From contig CAZTGZ010000005.1 of the NCBI GenBank assembly GCA_964613385.1, positions 1 to 64,000 of the forward strand: a stretch of 64,000 nt of DNA. The letters are read 5' to 3'. This DNA is from CAZTGZ01 sp964613385. GTDB lineage: Bacteria > Bacteroidota > Bacteroidia > NS11-12g > UBA9320. Under the pieces are notes generated by a model. The model ran no database searches and was not told the DNA's origin. It saw only the letters and a list, made by a program, of their open reading frames with translations. The position numbers and the translations under genes are program-made. Within the stretch, counting starts at the first letter, position 1; each line of letters begins with the position of its first letter. Positions 42,750 to 51,463 of the stretch are shown in pieces.

Positions 42750-43456
42750 TATTAGAAAGTAGATTTCTCCTTTCTCTTTTTGTCTTAACTCATTGGAGTA
42801 TACCTGATTTTGCCCACTCAAATCCGGGGCCCTCTGCTAAAATAATTGACAGGTTGGGTCAATGGTCTGTGATCGCATTTTGTGAATGGCAGGGATTGGA
42901 AACCACTTCGCTGAAACAAACCCGGAAACGCCAAAACCTTAGGAATTCGGCACATATGAGTGCTATGCTTCTATTGTATGATTTTGCAAGTGGAGAAGGC
43001 CCGACTAAAACCTTTTGGAATAGTTCAGACCCATATACGCAACAAATCATGAATGGAGAAGGAATGGCACAGGTTTGCAGAAAATTTGTGGACATGCAGA
43101 AAGACTCTGTGTTCAATGGAGTTGCAGATATTCGTTATCAGGTAAGCGCTACCGTCATTCCCTTTAGACCCAACACATGGTATTTTGCATTTCAACAGAA
43201 CATTCGTTTGCTCAGAGACAAGAATTACGCACAATTTATTCTGGGTAGTTTTAATGTGCGAGTAGATAGCCTTGGTTCGAATGAGTTTCGATTTGTAATA
43301 AAAAACAGAATGAGTCGAAAATCATTGTTTATAGGACTGGGTCCCAGAGTTCATCGGCCTATGCCGCTGGGAACGACATACCAGGTCATATCCTTCGTTT
43401 TAACAAAGGAAGAAATTCTGAAAAGGGCAAAAAAAAAGCCCCGAAGCGGGGCTTGA
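42746..43456 (+). CDS. Hypothetical secreted protein coupled to the coiled-coil gene
   Basis: A 236-aa product with a likely signal peptide (residues 1-24, FLLSLFVLTHW ... AHS) after a GTG start that overlaps the previous stop. The rest is a globular domain with AFCEWQGLETTSLKQTRKRQNLRNSA near the start and VINFVLTKEEI-type strands late; no family recognised. Its last codons (KKKPRSGA) are encoded by the terminator hairpin of the opposing rpmA operon. Confidence 0.6.
   Translation: MILESRFLLSLFVLTHWSIPDFAHSNPGPSAKIIDRLGQWSVIAFCEWQGLETTSLKQTRKRQNLRNSAHMSAMLLLYDFASGEGPTKTFWNSSDPYTQQIMNGEGMAQVCRKFVDMQKDSVFNGVADIRYQVSATVIPFRPNTWYFAFQQNIRLLRDKNYAQFILGSFNVRVDSLGSNEFRFVIKNRMSRKSLFIGLGPRVHRPMPLGTTYQVISFVLTKEEILKRAKKKPRSGA
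43429..43454 (-). terminator. Terminator of the rplU-rpmA operon
   Basis: Perfect stem AAGCCCCG/CGGGGCTT (43436-43443 with 43447-43454), loop AAG, followed on the minus strand by a nine-T run (43429-43437). It lies inside the 3' end of the convergent hypothetical gene. Confidence 0.85.
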
Positions 43457-43478
43457 AGTATGATAGGTTTAATCACTT

Positions 43479-43736
43479 TTAAGCTTCGGCCTGAACCGAA
43501 ACCACTGAGCGATTGTCTTTTCCTTTTTTGAAGACAACTACACCGTCGGCCAAAGCGAACAGTGTATGATCTTTGCCGATGCCAACATTGTTACCGGCAT
43601 GATGACGTGTGCCTCTTTGGCGTACGATAATATTTCCGGCAATAGCTGATTGGCCTCCGAAAATTTTAACACCCAAGCGTTTGCTATGCGATTCTCTTCC
43701 GTTTTTAGAACTACCTGCTCCTTTTTTGTGTGCCAT
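43479..43736 (-). CDS. rpmA: 50S ribosomal protein L27
   Basis: An 85-aa ribosomal protein with the canonical start AHKKGAGSSKNGRESHSKRLGVK and the HHAGNNVGIGKDHTLFAL block. Its flexible N-terminal tail reaches the peptidyl-transferase centre. The N terminus starts directly with MAHKKG, so there is no Firmicutes-type extension to be cleaved. It is cotranscribed after rplU, 4 nt downstream, and followed by a strong terminator. Confidence 0.97.
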   Translation of the reverse strand: MAHKKGAGSSKNGRESHSKRLGVKIFGGQSAIAGNIIVRQRGTRHHAGNNVGIGKDHTLFALADGVVVFKKGKDNRSVVSVQAEA

Positions 43737-43740
43737 GATC

Positions 43741-44052
43741 TTATCCTTTTATATCTTCAATTAAAATTTTGGTAAACTGCTGACGATGACCATTTTTTAC
43801 GCGGTAGCCTTTTCTGCGTTTCTTTTTGAAAACAACTACTTTATCACCTTTTAAATGCTCAACAACAGTTGCGGAAACTTTAGCACCTTTAACATTCGGT
43901 GCACCAACCTTCACGCTTCCATTATTGTCAACGAGCAATACATTATCAAATTCAACTTTAGCTCCCGGTTCTTCCTGCAAATGATGAACAAATACTTTCT
44001 GCTCTTTCTCCACCTTAAATTGCTGACCGGCGATATCTACAATTGCGTACAT
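43741..44052 (-). CDS. rplU: 50S ribosomal protein L21
   Basis: A 103-aa 23S-binding protein with YAIVDIAGQQFKVEKEQKV at the N terminus and KKKRRKGYRVKNGHRQQFTKILI at the C terminus. It is the first gene of rplU-rpmA. The promoter box TATCTTTG (44079-44072) precedes it by 20 nt, and its leader begins with the same TTTGCAGCCCTAAAA found at rplS. Confidence 0.97.
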   Translation of the reverse strand: MYAIVDIAGQQFKVEKEQKVFVHHLQEEPGAKVEFDNVLLVDNNGSVKVGAPNVKGAKVSATVVEHLKGDKVVVFKKKRRKGYRVKNGHRQQFTKILIEDIKG

Positions 44053-44071
44053 GATTTACTTTTTAGGGCTG

Positions 44072-44079
44072 CAAAGATA
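44072..44079 (-). promoter_or_regulatory. -7 box (TATCTTTG) of rplU-rpmA
   Basis: A minus-strand TAnnTTTG match. The bases from its TTTG onward (TTTGCAGCCCTAAAA) are identical to those at rplS. Confidence 0.6.
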
Positions 44080-44269
44080 GGAAAATTATTTAAAAATGCG
44101 ATTCAGTATTGGTAAAATTCGAACAAAATCAAGTTCATAAATAGTTGAAGCAAATCATCAAGTCACATATTTGCCTCAGAATGTGATACTTACAGTGTGA
44201 CATTTTGTAGACACACGCACATTATTCATGAATTTTGAAAAAAATGAAAATACTTTTCCTACAAATTAC

Positions 44270-44277
44270 TATTTTTG
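44270..44277 (+). promoter_or_regulatory. -7 box (TATTTTTG) of rplS
   Basis: A TAnnTTTG match 20 nt before the rplS ATG, followed by the GCAGCCCTAAAA start-region sequence shared with rplU. Confidence 0.6.
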
Positions 44278-44296
44278 CAGCCCTAAAATCACAGTC

Positions 44297-44641
44297 ATGA
44301 ATGCGATACAAAAAGTAGAAGCTGAATTTTTGAACGCTGGGGTTCCGGACTTTGCGGCCGGTGATACCGTTACTGTTCACTATAAAATTAAAGAAGGAAA
44401 CAAAGAGCGTATCCAGTTGTTTCAAGGCGTGGTATTGCAGCGAAGAAATGCCGGTTTGGATGAAACATTCACGGTAAGAAAAATATCATCAGGAATTGGC
44501 GTAGAGCGTATTTTCCCCATTCACAGTCCCAATATTGAAAAAATCGAAGTCAATCGCAGAGGAAAGGTCCGCAGGGCCAGAATTTTCTATTTGAGAAGCA
44601 AATCCGGTAAACAAGGAAGAGTTAAAGAAAAAAGGGGATAA
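44297..44641 (+). CDS. rplS: 50S ribosomal protein L19
   Basis: A 114-aa ribosomal protein located at the 30S-50S interface. It has the family signature FAAGDTVTVHYKIKEGNKERIQLFQGVVLQRR, IGVERIFPIHSPNIEKIEV and RRARIFYLRSKSGK. The ATG at 44297 is chosen: the frame upstream reads through the promoter box. A strong terminator follows, 20 nt after the stop. Confidence 0.97.
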   Translation: MNAIQKVEAEFLNAGVPDFAAGDTVTVHYKIKEGNKERIQLFQGVVLQRRNAGLDETFTVRKISSGIGVERIFPIHSPNIEKIEVNRRGKVRRARIFYLRSKSGKQGRVKEKRG

Positions 44642-44661
44642 TTATCCCATGAAATATCGGA

Positions 44662-44697
44662 AAGCCTCTCGACGTTCGGGAGGCTTTTTTATTTTTG
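44662..44697 (+). terminator. Terminator of rplS
   Basis: An 11-bp stem with one G-U pair (AAGCCTCTCGA with TCGGGAGGCTT, 44662-44686), a 3-nt loop and a T-rich tail. The tail overlaps the -7 box of valS. Confidence 0.85.
44690..44697 (+). promoter_or_regulatory. -7 box (TATTTTTG) of valS, inside the rplS terminator tail
   Basis: A TAnnTTTG match 24 nt before the valS ATG. It is made of the T-rich tail of the rplS terminator. Confidence 0.45.
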
Positions 44698-44721
44698 TCA
44701 CATGAAGCCCTTCAATTAAAA

Positions 44722-47345
44722 ATGACACAGCTTTCAACAAAATACGACCCATCAGAAATAGAGTCGAAATGGTACGAATTATGGAAAACAAATGGCTTGT
44801 TTAAATCCGTACCCGACAATCGTGAACCTTATACCATCGTAATTCCTCCACCCAATGTTACCGGAGTTTTACATATGGGACATATGCTGAACAATACCCT
44901 ACAGGATGTCCTTATCAGAAGGGCGCGCATGTTGGGTTATAATGCGTGTTGGGTGCCGGGAACAGATCATGCATCCATTGCCACGGAAGCTAAAGTTGCT
45001 GCCTTGCTCAAGGAGAAAGGAACAGATAAGAAAACCATTGGCCGTGAGGCATTTCTCGAACATGCTTTTGAATGGAAGGAAAAATACGGTGGAATCATTC
45101 TGCAGCAACTTCAAAAGCTTGGATGTTCCTGTGATTGGGATCGCACGAGATTCACCATGGAACCTTCGCTCTCTGAAGCCGTTATTTCTGCCTTTGTAAA
45201 AATGTATAACGAAGGTTTGATTTACAAAGGTTCGCGCATGGTAAACTGGGACCCTGCGGGGATGACAGCTCTGAGTGATGAAGAAGTTGATTACGAAGAG
45301 GCAGACACCCCTTTATATTATGTGCGATATCAGGTTGCAGATACCGATCAATTCATCACGATTGCTACAACCCGACCGGAGACCATTATGGGTGACACCG
45401 CCATTTGCGTACACCCTAATGACCCTAGATACCAGTCACTTATTGGCATGACATGCGAGGTTCCTTTGGTACACAGAAGAATTCCTATCATTTGTGATGA
45501 ATATGTGGATATCGAGTTCGGTACCGGAGCTCTTAAGGTTACGCCTGCTCACGATCCCAATGATCATGAATTGGGGCTAAAACATAAACTTGAATCGATA
45601 GATATTCTGAATGACGATGGCACCTTAAATGCGGCGTCTGTATTTTATAACGGAGTTGATAGATTTTCCGCACGTAAGCAAATGGTAGTAGCACTTGAGG
45701 AGTCGGGACATTTAATTAAAACGGAGATTATTCGAAACAAAATCGGTAAAAGCGAAAGAACCAAAGCCGTTATTGAACCTAAATTATCTACCCAATGGTT
45801 TGTAGATATGAAAAAATTTCTGGAATTGAATCCGGAAGTACTTGATACCGTTTTGAATGAAGAAATTCGATTCTACCCTTCGAAATATACCAACACATAC
45901 AAATATTGGATCGAAAATATCAAAGACTGGTGCATCAGCCGTCAATTATGGTGGGGACATCGCATTCCAGCCTGGTATTTGCCTGATGGACAATTTGTAG
46001 TTGCTGAAAATGAAGATTTGGCCCTGGAAGCCGCCAAAAAACTCAACCCCGGATGTAGGGCTCAGGATTTGAAACAGGATGAAGATGTATTGGACACCTG
46101 GTTTAGCAGTTGGCTATGGCCGATTTCTGTATTTGATGGTTTCGGAGATCAGGGAAGTGAAGATTTTCGATATTATTATCCAACCAATTTAATCGTAACC
46201 GGACCGGATATTATCTTCTTTTGGATAGCCCGTATGATCATGGCGGGATACCATTTTAAAGATAATAAGCCGTTTAAAGCCGTTTATTTTACGGGAATTG
46301 TAAGAGACAAGCAGCGAAGGAAAATGTCTAAATCCTTAGGTAACTCTCCGGACCCGCTTGAATTAATGGCCCAATATGGTACCGATGGCGTTAGATTTGG
46401 CTCAGTGCGCCCGCCGGAAATGACTTGCTCTTTGATGAAAGCCTTTGCGAACAAGGAAGGAATTTCTGCAATAAAATATGGAACGCCTACCGATTGATTG
46501 AACAACTCGAAACAAATTCTGAACCCAATGAATTTGAATCCAGATATGGAGATATTATGGTGGAATGGATGCGAATGCGCATGTCAGAAGCCGTAAATCA
46601 AATTAATCAGGATTTTGAGCAATACCGCTTTAGTGAGGCACTTATGACTTTATACAAGTTGATTTGGGATGATTTTTGCGCCTGGTTTCTCGAAATGATT
46701 AAACCCGGTTTTGGTGAGAAAATCTTCGATCAATTGTATGCTCAAACCAAAGAAATAATGGCAGATCTGATGAAGTTACTTCACCCTTTCATGCCTTTTA
46801 TTACGGAAGAGATCTGGCAACAAATTACAAAAACAGATGCCGAATATATCAATCTCCAGAAATGGCCGGAAATAATCGAATATTCAAAAACATCTGATTA
46901 TTATTCCAGTGCTTTTGAACTCATCGGACATATCAGAGGATTGCGCAATCAGAAACAAATCAGTCCAAAAATACCTGCTCTGGTTTACATCCAAACAAGA
47001 AACGCAACACCCATACAAGTCATGGAAGGGATCGTTTGTAAATTGGCCAAAATTTCGGAACTGCATTTAAACGAACAACATACGCTGTCAACAACTTTGG
47101 TAGGCGTTAATGAAGTTGCCGTTGAGTTTGAAGGGGTGTCTAATGTGGTGGAAATCAATCCGGAAGAAACCCAAAAAGAGATCGAGCGTTTAGAGAAATT
47201 TCTGATGGGTATTGAGTCTAAATTGGGTGACGCCAAATTTATGGACCACGCTTCTCCGGAAGTAGTTGCGCGTGAGCAACAGAAAAAAGAAGATACTTTG
47301 TTAAAAATCAGAGCGTTAAAAGAAGAATTAGCGAACATACAATGA
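44722..47345 (+). CDS. valS: Valine--tRNA ligase, split by a one-base frameshift
   Basis: Charges tRNA-Val. The HIGH motif (PPNVTGVLHMGHML) is near residues 45-58 and KMSKS (KMSKSLGNS) near 534, with the CP1 editing domain between, an anticodon-binding domain and a C-terminal coiled coil (EINPEETQKEIERLEKFL). The reading frame breaks at about 46400/46401: one base is missing within TTTGG|CTCAGT. With one base restored, the sequence reads FG-LSAPAGNDLLFDE and the protein is 874 aa, the usual length. Unrepaired, frame one stops at 46495-46497. Because valS is essential, a sequencing or assembly error is more likely than a real lesion. The in-frame TTG at 44695 lies in the promoter, so ATG 44722 is used. 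Confidence 0.9.
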
Positions 47346-48895
47346 AAAAACTCCACTGGCTCGTTATCAAATCCTTTATTGGGCCATTTGTGGTGACCTT
47401 TTTCATTTCGTTATTCCTATTTTTAATGCAGTTTTTATGGAGATACATTGGAGATCTTGTTGGAAAAGGTCTGGAATGGTATGTAATCCTTGAATTTATC
47501 TTCTACAGCAGCGCCTATTTAATTCCGATGGCCTTGCCGTTGGCAGTGCTTCTATCGAGCATCATGACTTTTGGCAACCTGGGAGAGCAATATGAGTTGG
47601 TTGCTGTAAAATCCGCCGGTATCAGTCTGTTGAAATTCATGCGACCCATGTTTTTTGTATTGGGATTGTTGGCATTATTGGCATTTTATAGTACCAATAT
47701 CTTAATTCCCAAAGCTAATTTGAGTTGGGGGGCCCTGCTATATGATGTCACTCATAAAAAACCTGCTTTCAATATAAGGGATGGCGTTTTTTTTAAAGAT
47801 ATTGAAGGTTATGCCATTAGGGTTGGAAAAAAGCATGAAGACAATCAGACGATTGAAAATATTCTGATTTATGCAGCAACCGAAACCAGGGGCAGTTATG
47901 ACGTCATTTTAGCTCAGAAAGGCCATATGGAAATTACGCCGGATGAAAGGTACTTGATTTTAGAACTTGAAAATGGAATTCAGTATCAGGAAATGACCGG
48001 TCAAAAGAATTACGCGCATAGTTTTCCGAACAATACCATGCAATTTAAAAAATATCGCATGGCCATTGATATGGTTGCCCTGCAATTTAAAAGGACTAAA
48101 AAAGAACTTTTCAAAGAAGACTATCGCATGTTGAACATTCTTGAACTGGATGTGAGAATTGACTCACTTCTGAGGGAGTTAAGACAGCGCAATACCTATT
48201 TAAAAAGCTACCTCACCCCCTATTTTCATTTCCCTGACACTCATTCTGTTGCCATCATACCCGGCCGGATAGTTTCCACTCGCGAAAATCTCGGAGACTT
48301 TTCTCCTTATTTAAAATCATATAGAAAACCGCCACCGGTATATGCAGATTCAAGGTCAGTTGGTAGCAAGGATGATATTAATATAGTTCCACCAAAGGAA
48401 TTCATACCAGTTAATCCGGATTTGACCCAACAACAGCTCAATCGTGAGAAAATTCTGGAAGAGGCCATGCGCACCAATCGCACATTACAATCTATAGTGG
48501 CGGGACAGCGGGATGAAAACAACATGATATTAGACCTTCTAAATAAATATTCAGCCGAATGGCATAAGAAGTTCACTCTGGCCGTAAGCTGCATATTGCT
48601 CTTTTTTATAGGAGCCCCACTTGGATCAATCATACGCAAAGGAGGTTTTGGTTTACCCTTGGTCATCAGTATTCTTATGTTCATCGTTTATTTTGTTATC
48701 AACGTGATCGGAGAAAAACTTGCTAAGGAAGGATTAATTTCTGTATTCACGGGTATGTGGTTGAGCACATTTATTTTGCTTCCCTTAGCTTGCATACTCA
48801 CATACAAGGCTTCGACGGATTCGAAATTGTTCGATTCCGACTCCTATAAGCGTTTATTTAGAAACATTTCGGCCGCATTGAGAATTTCTAAATGA
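47342..48895 (+). CDS. LptF/LptG-family permease (YjgP/YjgQ)
   Basis: A 517-aa inner-membrane protein. Membrane helices lie at ~residues 12-32, 52-75 and 98-118, a large periplasmic region of ~270 residues follows, then three more C-terminal helices. The N-terminal SFIGPFVVTFFISLFLFLMQFLWRY and the C-terminal FFIGAPLGSIIRKGGFGLPL motif identify the LPS-export permease family, which extracts LPS with LptB2. The periplasmic part is longer than in E. coli LptF/G (~360 aa total), as is usual in Bacteroidota. It overlaps valS (ATGA) and the GT4 gene (ATGA). Confidence 0.85.
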   Translation: MKKLHWLVIKSFIGPFVVTFFISLFLFLMQFLWRYIGDLVGKGLEWYVILEFIFYSSAYLIPMALPLAVLLSSIMTFGNLGEQYELVAVKSAGISLLKFMRPMFFVLGLLALLAFYSTNILIPKANLSWGALLYDVTHKKPAFNIRDGVFFKDIEGYAIRVGKKHEDNQTIENILIYAATETRGSYDVILAQKGHMEITPDERYLILELENGIQYQEMTGQKNYAHSFPNNTMQFKKYRMAIDMVALQFKRTKKELFKEDYRMLNILELDVRIDSLLRELRQRNTYLKSYLTPYFHFPDTHSVAIIPGRIVSTRENLGDFSPYLKSYRKPPPVYADSRSVGSKDDINIVPPKEFIPVNPDLTQQQLNREKILEEAMRTNRTLQSIVAGQRDENNMILDLLNKYSAEWHKKFTLAVSCILLFFIGAPLGSIIRKGGFGLPLVISILMFIVYFVINVIGEKLAKEGLISVFTGMWLSTFILLPLACILTYKASTDSKLFDSDSYKRLFRNISAALRISK

Positions 48896-50109
48896 AGATT
48901 CTGCAAATATCACATCGGGTTCCATGGCCATTGAACGAAGGTGGGACGATAGGAATTTATAATTATACCAAAGGATACGCCGAAGCAGGTGCGGAGGTAA
49001 CCTTATTGGCATTGGATGCGAAAAAACACGGAACACCTCAGGATGAAGCAAAAAAAGAATTAGCAAAATTTGCCAGATTCGAAATATTTTCAATTGATAC
49101 GGACATTAAAGTATTTGATGCCTTAAAGAATTTGTTTAGTACTCAATCTTACAACGTGGTCCGGTTTGAATCAGAACCTTTCAGGAACAGGATAAAAGCG
49201 CTCCTGGCAGAGGAGTTTTTCGATGTTATTCAAGTTGAAGGCACTTATGCTGCTCTGTTTACAGACGTAGTTTTAGATCATAAGCATCCTGAATCATTGC
49301 TCGTTCTGAGGCAACACAATGCTGAATTTCAAATTTGGGACAGGTTAGCCGACAATACCTCTAATGTTCTAAAGAAATGGTATTTACGCCTATTGGCACG
49401 CCGACTTCGCAACTTTGAAAAATCGTGTTGTATCGGCTATGACCTAATGGTTCCTGTGACCGAAGATGATGGTCTGTTGTTCAAAAGCATCGGTTGCCAA
49501 ATTGACATTTTCCCTTCTCCTGCCGGCATAGATACTCAAATCTGGAAACCTGAAGCAACGTTAAATTTATTAAAGTCATACCATTTAGGATCATTGGAAT
49601 GGTTGCCTAATCAAGAAGCTGTATTGTGGTTTCTGAGAGAAATATGGCCGCAAGTACATCAGAACTTTCCGGAGTTGGTATTTTATGTAGCAGGCAAAAA
49701 TATGCCGGAGCATTTCCTACAAATGAAAGTTGATGGTGTAGAATTTATTCGCGAAGTATCCGATGCTCCCATGTTTATCAGCGATAAAGGCGTCAATGTA
49801 GTTCCTTTGCGCTCTGGAAGTGGAATCAGATTAAAAATTCTGGAAGCCATGTCGGCAGGCAAAGTGGTGATCACTACATCCATAGGAGTACAGGGAATTG
49901 AAGGCGAAAACGGCAAGCATTTTTTAGTTGCCGACGACGCCACATCATTTGTCGAAGCATTTAATAAAATTCTCTCGCATCCATCATTCGCTGAGGAAAT
50001 ATCGGTGAACGCCAGGAATTTAATTGAAGGTAAATATTCCAACTCATTCGTTATCAAATCTTTAATGGAAAAATTTGAACTAATGAGGAAAGCCAGAAAA
50101 AAGGATTAG
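48892..50109 (+). CDS. Glycosyltransferase, GT4-type
   Basis: A 405-aa GT-B fold enzyme. The N-terminal domain begins KILQISHRVPWPLNEGGTIGIYNYTKGY (acceptor side). The C-terminal domain has LGSLEWLPNQEAVLWFLREIWP, VYVAGKNMPEHF-like strands and the donor-binding NVVPLRSGSGIRLKILEAMSAGKVVITTSIGVQGI. It is likely to add a sugar to a cell-surface glycan or LPS; the donor is unknown. It overlaps the LptF/G-type gene (ATGA). Confidence 0.85.
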   Translation: MKILQISHRVPWPLNEGGTIGIYNYTKGYAEAGAEVTLLALDAKKHGTPQDEAKKELAKFARFEIFSIDTDIKVFDALKNLFSTQSYNVVRFESEPFRNRIKALLAEEFFDVIQVEGTYAALFTDVVLDHKHPESLLVLRQHNAEFQIWDRLADNTSNVLKKWYLRLLARRLRNFEKSCCIGYDLMVPVTEDDGLLFKSIGCQIDIFPSPAGIDTQIWKPEATLNLLKSYHLGSLEWLPNQEAVLWFLREIWPQVHQNFPELVFYVAGKNMPEHFLQMKVDGVEFIREVSDAPMFISDKGVNVVPLRSGSGIRLKILEAMSAGKVVITTSIGVQGIEGENGKHFLVADDATSFVEAFNKILSHPSFAEEISVNARNLIEGKYSNSFVIKSLMEKFELMRKARKKD

Positions 50110-50222
50110 ATGAAATGATGCCTGGTACGGATACAATTTGCGCACAATAGTTTTTTTTCCGATTGTGTTCTTTAATTTCGCCTCATCAGTAAATTGTTAG
50201 TCAATAATCATTATAGAACTGT

Positions 50223-51344
50223 ATGAAATTTATAGTAAACTCTTCCACCTTACTTGAACATTTGCTACATGTAAATGGCACAGTTCCGGCTAAACCCATT
50301 TTGCCCATACTGGACAATTTCCTTTTTGACATCAAAAAAGGCGTTCTGAGTGTAACCACTACAGATTTAGAGACCAGTATGCGCACCTCATTTAGTGTGG
50401 AGGCAGATAAAGATATAGCTATCGCAGTTCCATCCAGACTTACCATTGACACTTTAAAAGCGCTTCCTTCCCAACCTGTAACTTTTACAGTGGACGAAAA
50501 GAACAGTCAAATTGAGATTAAGTCAGAATATGGAAGATATAAGTTGAGTGGATTCCCGGGTGCAGATTTTCCAAAACTGCCTGAATCAGAGGAGTCTAAT
50601 CAATTTAGCATACCCTCTGATGTCTTACTTAATTGCGTGGTTAAGACCATATTCGCAACCGGGAATGATGATTTGCGTTTAAATCTCACTGGGGTGTACG
50701 TAGAATTATTTGACGAGAATATATCCTTCGTTTCTACAGATGCCAACAGACTGGTAAAATGCAAAAGAAAGGATATCAGACCCGGCACGAATCACAGTTT
50801 CATATTACCTAAAAAAGCACTGCTTCAATTGAATCGGAGTTTGCCAAATGATGGAACTTTGGTCAATATACGTTACAACGATACCAATGCTTTTTTTGAG
50901 TTTGGAGACATTCTGTTAGTTTGTCGTCTGATTGACGAGAAATATCCTGATTATCAGGCAGTAATACCAACTGACAACCCCAATACACTCATAGCTGACC
51001 GACAGGATTTTCTGGCTTCTGTAAAAAGGATAAGCAATTTTGCGAATAAATCTACGAACCAAATTCGTTTAAAAATTGCCGGAAACGAAATGACAATTTC
51101 TGCGGAAGATGTTGATTTGTCGAATGAGGGAACTGAAAGAATGAATTGTGATTATGACGGAGAGGATATTGAAATTGGATTTAATGCCCGGTATCTCATT
51201 GAAATGTTGAGCAATCTTTATTCAAAGAACATTCGATTTGAGCTATCTGCACCAAGCAGAGCCGGAATTTTGGTACCGGATGAAAATGACGAAGGTGAGG
51301 AATTGTTGATGCTCATTATGCCAATGATGCTGAACAACGATTAA
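50223..51344 (+). CDS. dnaN: DNA polymerase III sliding clamp, beta subunit
   Basis: A 373-aa ring-forming processivity factor. Three clamp-fold repeats of about 120 residues are visible, with NGTVPAKPILPILDNFLFDIKKGVLSVTTTDLET near the N terminus and the C-terminal LIMPMMLN tail, the usual site of peptide contacts. It is not next to dnaA or recF here, as is common in Bacteroidota. A bidirectional terminator follows. Confidence 0.96.
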   Translation: MKFIVNSSTLLEHLLHVNGTVPAKPILPILDNFLFDIKKGVLSVTTTDLETSMRTSFSVEADKDIAIAVPSRLTIDTLKALPSQPVTFTVDEKNSQIEIKSEYGRYKLSGFPGADFPKLPESEESNQFSIPSDVLLNCVVKTIFATGNDDLRLNLTGVYVELFDENISFVSTDANRLVKCKRKDIRPGTNHSFILPKKALLQLNRSLPNDGTLVNIRYNDTNAFFEFGDILLVCRLIDEKYPDYQAVIPTDNPNTLIADRQDFLASVKRISNFANKSTNQIRLKIAGNEMTISAEDVDLSNEGTERMNCDYDGEDIEIGFNARYLIEMLSNLYSKNIRFELSAPSRAGILVPDENDEGEELLMLIMPMMLNND

Positions 51345-51400
51345 ACCATACGGAATTCAATAGTTCTCTTTGAAAAGTTAACACAACTCTCAACGAGAAG

Positions 51401-51447
51401 TTCAAAAAAGAGGCTGTCCCAATAAATGAGACAGCCTCTTTGGTTTA
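51401..51447. terminator. Bidirectional terminator between dnaN and the T9SS gene
   Basis: A perfect 12-bp inverted repeat (51407-51418 with 51430-51441, arm AAAGAGGCTGTC). The minus strand has a T6 run just after it, better than the TTTGGTTT on the plus strand. Confidence 0.85.
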
Positions 51448-51463
51448 AAAGATCTAAGTGTAA

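Noticed and set aside
43429..43454. GC-rich hairpin as a terminator for the plus-strand gene at 42746
   Set aside because: The T run lies on the minus-strand side; the plus strand has no T tract after the hairpin.
44155..44215. CRP-like half sites (TCACA/TGTGA) between rplU and rplS
   Set aside because: The half sites are in unsuitable order and spacing for a CRP/FNR palindrome; probably chance.
46395..46430. Programmed ribosomal frameshift in valS
   Set aside because: No slippery sequence or downstream structure; ValRS is not known to be frameshifted. A sequence error is simpler.
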